The position numbers were made by a program, and so were the translations under genes. A DNA stretch of 64,000 nucleotides from Bhargavaea sp. CC-171006 (GTDB lineage: Bacteria; Bacillota; Bacilli; Bacillales_A; Planococcaceae). Shown here one piece after another: positions 52,253-61,135 of this stretch. The DNA is taken from assembly GCF_009761675.1 (NCBI RefSeq), contig NZ_QUZH01000013.1:34996-98995 (forward strand), given 5' to 3'. Position 1 is the stretch's first letter. Each line of letters begins with the position of its first letter. The notes under the pieces were generated by a model. The model saw only the letters and a list, made by a program, of their open reading frames with translations. It had not been told where the DNA came from and searched no databases.

Positions 52253-53043
52253 TGCAAGATTCTAAAAATTTCAGAGAAAGCAAGGACTTTATTCAGTCCC
52301 TTGAGCGTGGGCTGATGGTCATACAAGCTTTTTCTGCAGAGACACCGCAGCTCACGGTGAGCCAGGCTGCGGCTGCGACAAACCTATCACGGCCTGCCGT
52401 GCGACGGATCTTTCTGACCCTGGAGGCACTCGGCTTCGCGGAGTCGGTAAACGGTATCTACTCGCTTACTGCCCGTACTCTCACCCTCGGCTATGCCTAT
52501 CTGGCCTCAAAAAACATCTGGTCCCTCGCCCAGCCGTTCATGAGGGAATTCACGGATAAATCCGGCGAGTCCTGTTCCATCTCTGTCCTGGATGGGGACG
52601 AAATCGTTTATGTGGCCCGTGTCCAGGCCAAGCGGATCATGCGGATCAACCTGGACGTCGGATCCCGCCTCCCGGCATATGCCACCTCCATGGGCCATAT
52701 CCTTCTGGCCAGCCAGCCTGAAGAAAAACTGGAGAAACTTCTGGAAAACATTCCGCTTGAAGGCTTCACCTCAAATACCATAACGGACACGGAATCCCTG
52801 AAAGCCGAACTCCAGGAAGTCAGGAAACGCGGATGGGCCGGAGTGGATCAGCAACTGGAAGAAGGTCTGCGATCCATCGCCGTCCCGATCCGGGTAAACG
52901 GGAAAGTCATCGCCGCCATCAACTGCTCCGCGCATGCGGGGCGCGTCGGCAGGGAAGAGCTGAGAGGCTCTTATCTGGAATTGCTGCGGGAAACGGCGCA
53001 GGACATCAGCACAGCCATCGCCTCTTCCGGACAGGCGATCTAA
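52240..53043 (+). CDS. IclR family regulator of aromatic catabolism
   Basis: 267 residues from ATG 52240 (a TTG at 52246 has better spacing to AAAGGGG and is possible). N-terminal winged helix: FIQSLERGLMVIQAF, LTVSQAAAATNLSRPAVRRIFLTLEALGF. C-terminal effector domain: LAQPFMREFTDKSGESCSISVLDGDEIVYVAR, RLPAYATSMGHILLA, and GWAGVDQQLEEGLRSIAVPI, as in PcaR/PcaU/CatR-type regulators of aromatic genes. It is divergent from catA and next to tandem operators. Whether it activates or represses is unknown; operator position at catA suggests repression. Confidence 0.88.
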   Translation: MTLSMQDSKNFRESKDFIQSLERGLMVIQAFSAETPQLTVSQAAAATNLSRPAVRRIFLTLEALGFAESVNGIYSLTARTLTLGYAYLASKNIWSLAQPFMREFTDKSGESCSISVLDGDEIVYVARVQAKRIMRINLDVGSRLPAYATSMGHILLASQPEEKLEKLLENIPLEGFTSNTITDTESLKAELQEVRKRGWAGVDQQLEEGLRSIAVPIRVNGKVIAAINCSAHAGRVGREELRGSYLELLRETAQDISTAIASSGQAI

Positions 53044-53058
53044 TAAATATCACTACGC

Positions 53059-53098
53059 AAAAAACGATGATGCGCATCCGCATCACCGTTTTTTTTTA
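53059..53098. terminator. Bidirectional terminator between iclR and the Nramp-like gene
   Basis: ACGATGATGCG (53064-53074) pairs with CGCATCACCGT (53079-53089), 10 of 11 pairs, with nine T on the plus strand and A/T-rich flank on the other side. Confidence 0.8.
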
Positions 53099-54403
53099 TT
53101 TTGTAAAGATACCTACCAACTCAGAAGCTCCCAGATACACAAACATGATCACACAAGCAGTCAGTACAAAGTTCGGGACCGCTTTGTTACGCAGCGGCTG
53201 GTCGATTTTCTTGGAATTAAGCAGGATCATCAACGAAATCGCCAGGAATGGCATGAACAGTGAACCGAGAGCACCGTAGATGATGACAAGTTCTACCGGC
53301 TTGCCGAAGAAGTACAGCAGCATCGGAGGAAACGTCAGCCAGAACAGATAGAAACGGTAAGCCTTGTCGGTGGATTGCACGACTTTACGGGGTGCATCCT
53401 TTTTCTCGCGGATGGTCTGAACAAAGTCCGCGAACAGATACGGAACCCCGTTCCAGACACCGAGCAAAGAAGAAAATGCCGCGGACCAGAACGCAATCAG
53501 GAAGACCCATTTCATCCAGATTCCGAATTCCTGGCCGAGCAGTGCCGCCAGTTCAATCAGTCCTTGGTCACCGCGCAGGTTGACGCCGGTTCCGAACAAA
53601 AACTGTGAACCGATGATCAGGCCGGCAGCAGTGAAAACCCCCGTCAGGATATAGGCAATCTTGATATCAAGGCGCATCGTCGACACCCACTTGGGACCCG
53701 ACCAGTTTTTCTCCGCAAGCCAGTACCCATAGGACGCCATCGTGATGGTGCCGCCGACACCGCCGATCAGACCCATCATGAGCATGAAGGAACCGTCAGG
53801 CGTGCGCGGAACAAAACCGCCCATGAAGTCACCGAAGCTCGGCAAGAACAGCAGCGCTGTCCCGATAATCGTGACAAACATGACGCCGATCAGCACAGTC
53901 ATGACTTTCTCAAACAAATGATACTTACTGAACCAGATCAGAAGGAATCCGGCAATCGCATGAAGTGCAGCCCATGCCCAGAGCGGCATGATCCCTGGGA
54001 ACATTGCATGAGTGGCCATCGCGGCGGTCGAGGCCGCAGTGGCACCATAGACGAACCCCCAGATGATCGAGTAAACACCGAAGTAGCCGGTTGCCCATTT
54101 GCCGAGCTGTTGCCACCCTTGTACCATTGTGCGTTCAGAAGCGAGGTGCCATCTTCCGACACCCTCGTTTAGGAAATATTTCAGAATGGATCCGACGACG
54201 ATGGCCCAAAGGAACGTCATCCCGAACTGTGTACCGATGACGATGGATGTGATCAGGTCTGCAGTTCCTACCCCTGTAGCCGCAACCACGATCCCCGGTC
54301 CCACTTGCTTGAGCTTTTCACCAACCGTTGACGGCGGTGACAAAAGATGAGAAGTATCTCCCACAGTAGTGGCAGCGACTTTATTATCTGTATGCGTTTT
54401 CAT
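53096..54403 (-). CDS. Nramp-fold transporter lacking the usual metal-binding motifs
   Basis: 435 residues from ATG 54403 (AGAGGGGTGC upstream). Eleven or so helices with the Nramp/SLC11 sequence plan. The first helix (GPGIVVAATGVGTADLITS) has GTAD where metal-transporting Nramps have DPGN, and helix 6 (GGVGGTITMASYGYW) lacks the MPH motif. So Mn2+ or Fe2+ transport is doubtful; a related Nramp-like branch may carry other substrates. Its promoter carries the same tandem operator as catA, linking it to catechol use. Substrate unknown. Confidence 0.8.
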   Translation of the reverse strand: MKTHTDNKVAATTVGDTSHLLSPPSTVGEKLKQVGPGIVVAATGVGTADLITSIVIGTQFGMTFLWAIVVGSILKYFLNEGVGRWHLASERTMVQGWQQLGKWATGYFGVYSIIWGFVYGATAASTAAMATHAMFPGIMPLWAWAALHAIAGFLLIWFSKYHLFEKVMTVLIGVMFVTIIGTALLFLPSFGDFMGGFVPRTPDGSFMLMMGLIGGVGGTITMASYGYWLAEKNWSGPKWVSTMRLDIKIAYILTGVFTAAGLIIGSQFLFGTGVNLRGDQGLIELAALLGQEFGIWMKWVFLIAFWSAAFSSLLGVWNGVPYLFADFVQTIREKKDAPRKVVQSTDKAYRFYLFWLTFPPMLLYFFGKPVELVIIYGALGSLFMPFLAISLMILLNSKKIDQPLRNKAVPNFVLTACVIMFVYLGASELVGIFTK

Positions 54404-54417
54404 GATGCACCCCTCTT

Positions 54418-54480
54418 TTGTACGCATTACGTACTTATGTACGTTTTACGTTTTATAATAATTTTCAATATATCAGACAA
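54418..54480 (-). promoter_or_regulatory. Promoter and tandem operator of the Nramp-like gene
   Basis: Promoter on the minus strand: TTGTCT (54475-54480), 17-bp spacer, TATAAA (54452-54457). Operators: 54418-54436 (TTGTACG-CATTA-CGTACTT) and, abutting it, 54437-54455 (ATGTACG-TTTTA-CGTTTTA). They cover the region from -10 past the start of transcription, which would block initiation when bound. Confidence 0.7.
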
Positions 54481-54908
54481 CCTGTTCGATAACAATACTT
54501 TTTTGAAAATTGATTATCATTTCCAATCCGATGGCAATACGGTTTAGCGACCTTTTCACCAGTTATATGACAGCTATATTTTGTGATAAAAAATATAAAA
54601 AGCACGGCATGCATTGGCACACCGTGCAATCTTATGATAATGACTGGACATCTTCAGACTAAGTCATTTTTTCTATATCGCACCTTGATGCGTCGTCTCT
54701 TCTTTCAGAACACATTCTCCGCCTGGATGGCGATCGTGTTTTTCGGCAGTTTCGCATGGTTCCGGTATACCCTGAAGATTTTCAAACTCCCGCAAATCGA
54801 ATTCCAGGTGAAGCCGGTCCTGATGAAATCGACGCCGCCCCTACATCCAAGTCGGCGGAGCGGTTGTGGGAGGTGGTGCAATAAGAATATGCGCGGCTAT
54901 GTAATCTT
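54481..54908. other. Intergenic region, possible gene remnant
   Basis: No intact gene. A minus-strand hairpin GCACGG/CCGTGC (54602-54627) followed by TTTTTATATTTTTT looks like a terminator with no obvious gene before it. Between it and the terminator at 54909, the minus frame ending at TAG 54673 encodes about 55 residues (LEFDLREFENLQGIPEP ...) without an ATG, and a plus frame 54662-54886 is also open without a start. Either could be a decayed gene. Confidence 0.4.
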
Positions 54909-54967
54909 AAAAAACTCCCAGAATCCGCTCCGTGTCATAAAACACGAAGAATCTTCGAGGAGTTTTT
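54909..54967 (-). terminator. Extended terminator of the CoA-transferase/HMG-CoA-lyase operon
   Basis: Outer arms AAAAACTCC/GGAGTTTTT (54959-54967 with 54909-54918) enclose an inner CGTGT/ACACG helix (54931-54946); T-rich end on the minus strand. It starts 56 bp past the lyase stop. Confidence 0.7.
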
Positions 54968-55022
54968 ATCTTGGCCTGTAAATTTGCACCAAGCCATATG
55001 GGCAAGGTTAAATTCCACGTTC

Positions 55023-55925
55023 TCAAACCGGATGCAACGTCTTTGCCGTTCCTGCCTTCATGACCTGCCCTGGCAGCTCATATCCGAGGATTTCCTGCAT
55101 CCGTTTGGAAGTTCCGATCAATCTCTCCAGATTGATGCCCGTCCTCACGTCCATCAATTCAAGCATGTGGGCAACATCATCCATCGCGACATTCCCGCTC
55201 GCTCCCGGGGCAAACGGGCAGCCGCCTATCCCCCCGAGCGCGGCATCAAAGTACCGGATGCCTTCCTGATAACCAGCCACCAGGTTAGCGAGGCCCATGC
55301 CCCGCGTATTATGAAGGTGAAGAGCAAAGCGCTGTTCCGGGTAACGGGCGGAAAGTGTCCGGACAAATTCCGCCACCTGTTTTGGATTGGCCATGCCCGT
55401 CGTGTCGCAGAGCGTGATCTGAGACAGACCCATATCGGCGACTTTCCCAATGACCGCCTGAACTTTGTCCACCGGGTACAGCCCTTCAAACGGACAGCCG
55501 AATGTCGTCCCCAAGCTCAGGATGATGCGGTCAGGAGAAAAGACTTCCGTGATTTCTTTTAACTGAGACAAGGATTCTTCAACCGTCCTGCGCACATTTT
55601 TCTGGTTATGCGTCTCGCTGATCGACAAAACAAAGTTGATCTTGTCCGCTCCGGCTTCATGCGCCAGCTCCGCCCCTTTCAGGTTGGGAACCAGGACGAT
55701 GATTTCCGCATCCCGGCGGTCAATGCGAGCCAGTACTTCCTTGGCATCCTTTAGTTGAGGAACCGCCTTCGGTGAAACAAATGAGGTCGCTTCCAGACGC
55801 TTGACTCCGGAGGCCAGGATTGCATTCAGGACTTCTGCTTTCCTGTCGGTCGGAATCCATTCCTTTTCCATCTGGAACCCGTCCCTTCCCGTCACATCCG
55901 TCAATACCACGTCAAGATCCGGCAT
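55023..55925 (-). CDS. HMG-CoA lyase-like protein
   Basis: 300 residues, DRE-TIM metallolyase fold. TDVTGRDGFQMEKEW carries the metal Asp/Arg region, LEATSFVSPKAVPQLKDA the catalytic surround, FALHLHNTRGMGLAN the HxH metal pair, and GGIGGCPFAPGASGNVA the mobile loop Cys. This matches hydroxymethylglutaryl-CoA lyases, which split HMG-CoA (or close 3-hydroxy-3-methyl acyl-CoAs) into acetyl-CoA and a keto acid. It overlaps the flavin-reductase-like gene by 14 bp. Confidence 0.88.
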   Translation of the reverse strand: MPDLDVVLTDVTGRDGFQMEKEWIPTDRKAEVLNAILASGVKRLEATSFVSPKAVPQLKDAKEVLARIDRRDAEIIVLVPNLKGAELAHEAGADKINFVLSISETHNQKNVRRTVEESLSQLKEITEVFSPDRIILSLGTTFGCPFEGLYPVDKVQAVIGKVADMGLSQITLCDTTGMANPKQVAEFVRTLSARYPEQRFALHLHNTRGMGLANLVAGYQEGIRYFDAALGGIGGCPFAPGASGNVAMDDVAHMLELMDVRTGINLERLIGTSKRMQEILGYELPGQVMKAGTAKTLHPV

Positions 55926-56538
55926 TTGCCACGTCTCCCTTCACTTTCGGCAGTTTATAAAACTCCTTAAGTTCAGCGTATCCGCCCGCTAGTCTCCCAA
56001 GTGGGTTCAGCCGATCCAGGTCCACTTTGTAAGGCTCCACGTAGTACTCTTCCTGGATATGATAATTCACGACTTTCCCCAAAATCAGATGATCGGTCCC
56101 CAGTTCGAGGATTTGATCCAGCTCAAGCTCGAATGAAATCGGAGCTTCACCGACCCTGGGCACTCCGGTTACCGTATCAAGCACACCGGTCAGCCCCGCC
56201 GTTTCGAATTCATCCACTTCGGCGGCATGGTTCAGTGATGTCTCATGCATCGCCTCTCCAAGATCGGCGCGGAGAATATTGATCACATACTTGGACGTGT
56301 CCCGGATATTCTGGAGCGTATCCTTCACCGTCCCTGTTCTCTCCCCAACTCCCGGTCCGATTGAAATACAGAGCATCGGCGGTTTCCTTGATGCGACCGT
56401 GAAAAAGCTGAATGGGGCCAGGTTCCGGTTCCCATCCGTATCGATGGTCGATACCCAGGCGATGGGTCTCGGCACAACAGCACCTGTCATCAGTTTATAG
56501 GCGTCTTTTGTATTGAGTGTTCGCAAATCAATCTGCAT
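55912..56538 (-). CDS. Flavin reductase-like (DIM6/NTAB) FMN-binding protein
   Basis: 208 residues from ATG 56538 (AGGAGGCAGCC upstream), starting MQIDLRTLNTKDAYKLM. Split-barrel flavin-binding family: VVPRPIAWVSTIDTDGNRNLAPFSFFT (about 21-47), then KYVINI and EFETAGL. Family members reduce flavin for monooxygenases or bind FMN for other uses. No monooxygenase gene is adjacent, so its role in this operon is unclear. Confidence 0.85.
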   Translation of the reverse strand: MQIDLRTLNTKDAYKLMTGAVVPRPIAWVSTIDTDGNRNLAPFSFFTVASRKPPMLCISIGPGVGERTGTVKDTLQNIRDTSKYVINILRADLGEAMHETSLNHAAEVDEFETAGLTGVLDTVTGVPRVGEAPISFELELDQILELGTDHLILGKVVNYHIQEEYYVEPYKVDLDRLNPLGRLAGGYAELKEFYKLPKVKGDVANAGS

Positions 56539-57775
56539 GGGCTGCCTCCTTAGGTCTTCGTTGTTTTTCAATTCCTGATGCCAGTTTCAGTGAAATCAGC
56601 ACCAACATCAGCAACGCCAGCAGGAACCACCAGGCGTACTGGAAAGAATGGCTTACATCAACCATCATTCCGAACAGGGGCGGAACAAAGAGGACACCAC
56701 AAGACCCGATGGTCAGCGTAAAGCCAGTCGACAATCCGACCCGTTCTTTTGGTACCACCTCTGTGGCGCTGTTCATCCAAATTCCGTTATAGCCGGCAAT
56801 ACAAAAGCCTAGCACTGCGGCTATAGCGGCCAACACATAATAAGGTGTTCCCGCAGGCAACATGCTAATCAGGGTAATCAAAACCGCCGAAATGAGCGTC
56901 ACCAGAATCAGGACAATGATTCTCCTGGACTGGAACAGGGTGTCACTAATGATGCCCCACCCGATCCGGCCAAGTGAACCGGCCACCTCTGAAATGACCA
57001 GCAAACCGGCAGCAGCGGTCAAACTGATCCCGATAAACTCATGACTATAAATGACCAGATACGTATTGAAGGTCATCTGAATCCCGGTCAATCCCATTGC
57101 TGCAAGGCTGATCAGGACAAGCGGACGGTTTTTGGCGACATCCGACAAGCCGGAAAAAAGATTCTTCCACCCACGGTCCTTTGCAGGTATTTCGCTGATG
57201 CCCGCAGGATCCTTATAAAAACAGGAAGCCAGCAATCCGCCGGTGATCAGCAAGGCGGCTGACGTCAGAATCGAGGCTTTCCATCCATATGCCTCACCCA
57301 ACGGCAGCAGGATAATCGCTGCGAGCGCCGAGCCGAATGTAACCCCCATCTGCTTAATTCCCATCGCGATTCCCCGCTTCTCCGGAAACCAGAAGAAAAT
57401 CCCCTTGTTCGCCGTCGGGTGCATCGATCCGTATCCGAGACCAGCCACGGTAATACACAGCAATACAAAACCGAAATAGGGCAACAGCGACATGGCGACA
57501 AACGCGCCGGTTACACAGGTTGCCACAAGAATCAGCATCCGCCTGGAAGAAATGATGTCTGACAGATAGCCGGACGGGATCGCGATCAGCGCCTGCCCCA
57601 GAAATAGAGCAGCCGTCAGCATGCCGATCTGGGAATTTGTGAGATTCAGGTCATAGCCGATCAAAATACTGAGGGGCGCAATACTACGCCCCGCAAATGC
57701 CACTAATATCTGCACAATCAGCAACCACAGCAACATCGTCCACGATTGCCTTAAAACAATAGAATGGGATCCCAT
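56528..57775 (-). CDS. MFS transporter
   Basis: 415 residues, 12 helices. MFS signatures: GYLSDIISSRRM after helix 2, GLGYGSMHPTANKGIFFWFP, KRGIAMGIKQMGVTFGSAL, and the second-half SLGRIGWGIISDTLFQSRR. The pattern suits organic acid importers of the ACS/OFA type. Together with the SSS symporter it gives this operon two carriers. Start 57775; the next gene upstream ends 12 bp earlier. Confidence 0.85.
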   Translation of the reverse strand: MGSHSIVLRQSWTMLLWLLIVQILVAFAGRSIAPLSILIGYDLNLTNSQIGMLTAALFLGQALIAIPSGYLSDIISSRRMLILVATCVTGAFVAMSLLPYFGFVLLCITVAGLGYGSMHPTANKGIFFWFPEKRGIAMGIKQMGVTFGSALAAIILLPLGEAYGWKASILTSAALLITGGLLASCFYKDPAGISEIPAKDRGWKNLFSGLSDVAKNRPLVLISLAAMGLTGIQMTFNTYLVIYSHEFIGISLTAAAGLLVISEVAGSLGRIGWGIISDTLFQSRRIIVLILVTLISAVLITLISMLPAGTPYYVLAAIAAVLGFCIAGYNGIWMNSATEVVPKERVGLSTGFTLTIGSCGVLFVPPLFGMMVDVSHSFQYAWWFLLALLMLVLISLKLASGIEKQRRPKEAAHAD

Positions 57776-57787
57776 CCCTTCATCTCC

Positions 57788-59302
57788 TTAGTTCTGGGTC
57801 GGCATCCTCGTGAGTGCCGGCGCCGCCACTTCCTCATCGTCCTCTTCTGCTGAAGGAACGAGGATGGAACCGACAACCGCGACCAGGAAGTTCAGCGCCA
57901 GCCCGATGACCCCGCCATGGATACCCATGACTGTTTTATGGCCTGTCCAAGTCATGAGCCCGGCGACGATCGCGCCAAGAAGCATCCCCCAGAACACCGG
58001 CTTCGCGGACATCTTCTTCCAATAGATGCCGAGCACAAATGCCGGGAAGACCTGGACGAGCAATTCAAACTTGAGAACAAAGATTTCATACAGGGTGCCC
58101 GGAGGATTCCAGGCAATCCAGAGAAGCAAAGCGATGACAACAACGCCTGCGATTTTGCCGGCCATCAGCTTTTTCTTTTCCGGCGCATCGGGATTAATGT
58201 ATTTTCCATACAAATCATTCGAGACGATTGAAGAGAAGCTGAGCAGGACAGAGTCCGCAGTGGAAATGATCGCCGCGACAATGGCGCCGAAGAAAATGAT
58301 CATGATCCAGTAGAAGAACCCGTTGATTCCGGCGATTTCGTTTGCCAGAAGTCCGACCAGCTGTTCAGATCCTGCTGTATCCAGGCCAGGAATAACGACG
58401 ATCCCGATCAAACCGATGAACAGGACGAGACCGGTCGTGATCGGCGGCATCCAGGCCATGCGGGCAAACGACTTCTTCAGTGTCCGCTCGCTCTTCGAAG
58501 CGAAAATCCTCTGGACCGCATGCGGATAGATTGCCGCTCCAAACCCGACCAGAAGCAACATACTGAACCAGTTAATCGATGTGGTCAGATCCGGCACACC
58601 GACAAGACCCGGATCGACGTCGGCAATGCTTTGAGTAATCGTTCCAATCTTGCCCCCCGCCAGATAAATGGCACCAATCAGGAAGATGACAATCCCGACC
58701 ATGAGGACAAGCCCCTGCATGACGTCGGTAAAGGCGACAGCACGCATGCCGCCCATCCACTCATAGGCCAGCATGACAAGGATGAACCCGACAACCGCCA
58801 CCTGGTAGGGAATCGTTCCGCCTGTCAGGCTGGTGACCGCATGGCCGATTGCGACCAGCTGTTCCAGTAGGTAGTTGCCCAGCCCCCACAGCATGAGGAA
58901 AATCGCCAGGATTGTAACCCGCTTAGACTTAAACCGATGGCTCAGCCAGTCGGAAGGCGTGATGAAATTATGCTTCTTGCCCAGTACATACATCCTCGGC
59001 GCAAAGAGGAGATAGATCCCGATGATGATGGTCATGAAGGAAATCGACTGCAACCAGGTCAGCCCGGTCCGGTAAGCCGACGGGGCATAGCCGACAATCG
59101 TGTTACCGCTGTACTGCGTGGCATATAGGGTGAAGAACAACGCAACAAATCCAAGGTTTCGGCCGGCCAGATAGTAGTTGCTGAGGCTGTTGTTGACCGT
59201 TTTATCGGAGCGTCCGGCAAACCATCCGATGGCAAGCATGATGACCGCATAGGCAATGAGGATGATGACTCCGTCCAAGCCCGCAAACTTGAGTTCTGTC
59301 AT
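57788..59302 (-). CDS. Sodium:solute symporter (SSS family)
   Basis: 504 residues, about 13 helices. SSS features: NSLSNYYLAGRNLGF (first cytoplasmic loop), YATQYSGNTIVGYAPSAYRTG, and ISTADSVLLSFSSIVSNDLY, the Na2-site region. SSS carriers import sugars, amino or organic acids with Na+. It is coupled to a small membrane gene by a 4-bp ATGA overlap. C-terminal tail is acidic. Confidence 0.88.
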   Translation of the reverse strand: MTELKFAGLDGVIILIAYAVIMLAIGWFAGRSDKTVNNSLSNYYLAGRNLGFVALFFTLYATQYSGNTIVGYAPSAYRTGLTWLQSISFMTIIIGIYLLFAPRMYVLGKKHNFITPSDWLSHRFKSKRVTILAIFLMLWGLGNYLLEQLVAIGHAVTSLTGGTIPYQVAVVGFILVMLAYEWMGGMRAVAFTDVMQGLVLMVGIVIFLIGAIYLAGGKIGTITQSIADVDPGLVGVPDLTTSINWFSMLLLVGFGAAIYPHAVQRIFASKSERTLKKSFARMAWMPPITTGLVLFIGLIGIVVIPGLDTAGSEQLVGLLANEIAGINGFFYWIMIIFFGAIVAAIISTADSVLLSFSSIVSNDLYGKYINPDAPEKKKLMAGKIAGVVVIALLLWIAWNPPGTLYEIFVLKFELLVQVFPAFVLGIYWKKMSAKPVFWGMLLGAIVAGLMTWTGHKTVMGIHGGVIGLALNFLVAVVGSILVPSAEEDDEEVAAPALTRMPTQN

Positions 59303-59562
59303 TCTGCCGCTCCCCCTTCCCGCTGCTCCTGCTCTTCTTCATCTTCAACAAGGTTCCACTGCGTCAGCGTGACCCAGTACAGATAACCGCTTAAGACCAG
59401 TGATGCAACCAGGATGATCAATGCCCAGTATGGCAATCCGAACACCAAAGGATAGATGTCCCCCTCCGGAAAATACCACGGAACATTTGCCAGAACGATC
59501 AGCACCAGCCCGATCCAGATCCATTTCTTCCGGATCGGCTCTTTGATAGGTTTGGAATTCAT
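59299..59562 (-). CDS. Small membrane subunit accompanying the SSS symporter
   Basis: 87 residues from ATG 59562 (ATAAGGGGAGAGAC upstream); an earlier in-frame start lacks a site. Two membrane helices (WIWIGLVLIVLANVPWYF and WALIILVASLVLSGYLYWV) and an acidic tail (EDEEEQEQREGG). It fits the DUF3311/DUF997 class of small proteins encoded next to SSS symporters, thought to be accessory subunits. Confidence 0.8.
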   Translation of the reverse strand: MNSKPIKEPIRKKWIWIGLVLIVLANVPWYFPEGDIYPLVFGLPYWALIILVASLVLSGYLYWVTLTQWNLVEDEEEQEQREGGAAE

Positions 59563-59649
59563 AGTCTCTCCCCTTATAGAAATTTTCCCCTGTGCCCTTC
59601 GGTCTGAATTCGTGGTGCGGATCTGGCTGAAGATCGACCTTTTGCGCAA

Positions 59650-60912
59650 TCAGATAATATTCTTTTGTTTTAGTTCATCCAGTTTCTCCTCGTCATACTC
59701 CAGTAGTTTTCCGTAGACGGCCAGATTGTCTTTGCCGACGGACTCGGCCCCGACATGCTTCACTCCACCTGGCGTGCGGCTCAGTTTCGGCACGACACCG
59801 GGCATCGGGAACTCGCCCAAGGTCGGATGATCGGTCTTGATGATCATCTCCCGAGCCGCGTAATGCGGATCTTCCACGATATCCTTCGCGGAATAAATCA
59901 GCCCGGACGGTACACCATGCTCTTCAAGAAGCGCCAGGATCTCTTTGGCTTCCAGGCTCTTCGTCCATTCCTCGATCAGGGCGTCCAACTGCTTCTGGTT
60001 TTCACCTCGAGCCAAGTGGGTCGCATATCGCTTGTCTTCCGCCAGCTCCGGCTGTCCCATCGCCTCACACAGACGCCTAAAGACTCCGTCCGCATTCGCC
60101 CCGATGACGACATAGGTTTTGTCTTTGGTGAAGTAGATGTTGGACGGGGCCACTCCCGGCAGGACGTTCCCCATCCGCTCTCGGATATAGCCTGCCAGCA
60201 GATAGTCAGGAATGAGGCTCTCCATAACGGCAAAGACCGACTCATAGATGGCCGTATCGACCACTTGCCCCTTGCCCGACTGATGGCGCTCCTGAAGGGC
60301 GACGAGGGTTCCGATTGTGGCGAACAGTGCCGCCAGCGTATCGCCGATGGAAATCCCGATCCGGGAAGGCGCCCGGTCTTCAAAGCCGGTTACATAACGG
60401 ATCCCGCCCATCGCTTCCCCGACACTGCCGAAACCGGCTTTTTTGTGGTACGGCCCGGTCTGTCCAAAACCCGATGTCCGGGTCATGATCAGCTTCGGGT
60501 TGATCTCGGAAAGCGTTTCGTAGGAAAGTCCCCATTTCTCAAATGTCCCCGGACGGAAGTTCTCGATCAGGATATCGGACTCCGCCACAAGCTCTTTCAA
60601 AATCTCCTGCCCTTCAGGCGTCCGAAGATTCAGTGTAATCGACTTTTTATTTCTGGATTGGATTGGCCACCAGAGGCCGACGCCATCCTTTGCCTTGCCC
60701 CAATTCCTCAGCGGATCAGAAACGTCCGGAGCCTCGATCTTGATCACTTCAGCTCCAAAATCCCCGAGCAAACGCCCTGTAAATGGCCCGGCCAGCAAAG
60801 TACCGAGTTCAAGAACGCGGATTCCTTCGAGCGGCAGCTTCTGCTCCTCTGCAGTCGAACTTCCTTCCTGTGCGGAATCCGCTTCTTGCGGCTTTTCTTG
60901 AAAGTGAACCAA
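59650..60912 (-). CDS. Class III CoA-transferase (CaiB/BaiF family)
   Basis: 420 residues from TTG 60912 with GGGGGG eight bases upstream; the frame further up has no usable start. Motifs: LPLEGIRVLELGTLLAGPFTGRLLGDFGAEVIKIE, LNLRTPEGQEILKEL, ENFRPGTFEKWGL (family active Asp/Glu region), and TRTSGFGQTGPY. Such enzymes move CoA between dicarboxylic acids. With the HMG-CoA-lyase-like protein, activation of a 3-hydroxy-3-methyl dicarboxylate followed by cleavage is plausible. First gene of the operon. Confidence 0.85.
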   Translation of the reverse strand: MVHFQEKPQEADSAQEGSSTAEEQKLPLEGIRVLELGTLLAGPFTGRLLGDFGAEVIKIEAPDVSDPLRNWGKAKDGVGLWWPIQSRNKKSITLNLRTPEGQEILKELVAESDILIENFRPGTFEKWGLSYETLSEINPKLIMTRTSGFGQTGPYHKKAGFGSVGEAMGGIRYVTGFEDRAPSRIGISIGDTLAALFATIGTLVALQERHQSGKGQVVDTAIYESVFAVMESLIPDYLLAGYIRERMGNVLPGVAPSNIYFTKDKTYVVIGANADGVFRRLCEAMGQPELAEDKRYATHLARGENQKQLDALIEEWTKSLEAKEILALLEEHGVPSGLIYSAKDIVEDPHYAAREMIIKTDHPTLGEFPMPGVVPKLSRTPGGVKHVGAESVGKDNLAVYGKLLEYDEEKLDELKQKNII

Positions 60913-60931
60913 AACGCCATCCCCCCATTCA

Positions 60932-60948
60932 GATAAATTTAATTTATC
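60932..60948. promoter_or_regulatory. Palindrome upstream of the CoA-transferase gene
   Basis: GATAAATT-T-AATTTATC, a perfect 8-bp inverted repeat 20 bp before the TTG start. A half-copy AAATTTATC recurs at 61000-61008. Candidate operator for the divergent GntR/FCD regulator or other factor. Confidence 0.5.
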
Positions 60949-60962
60949 AAAAAATATCACAC

Positions 60963-61033
60963 GGTATACAATCAGTCAATAAAATTCCTAAAACTAAATA
61001 AATTTATCTCATAATCATAAATATTGTATACAG
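60963..61033. promoter_or_regulatory. Paired TTGTATAC sites between divergent genes
   Basis: GTATACAAT at 60964-60972 and ATTGTATACAG at 61023-61033 face each other about 60 bp apart; the second contains the 8-bp palindrome TGTATACA. Such TGT...ACA sites are typical for FadR/FCD-type GntR regulators (general form TNGTNNNACNA). Confidence 0.5.
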
Positions 61034-61135
61034 TAACGAACAAGATCGGCTTTTAGGTCTTATTTCCTTTATGTTGGAATTCAGCTAAACTAGTGAGAAG
61101 ACTTTCCCAAGATACCTCCATAGAAAGGAACCGCC

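Noticed and set aside
59755..60936. 393-codon open frame on the plus strand
   Set aside because: Antisense to the CoA-transferase gene, with His/Arg-rich unlikely composition and no ribosome binding site.
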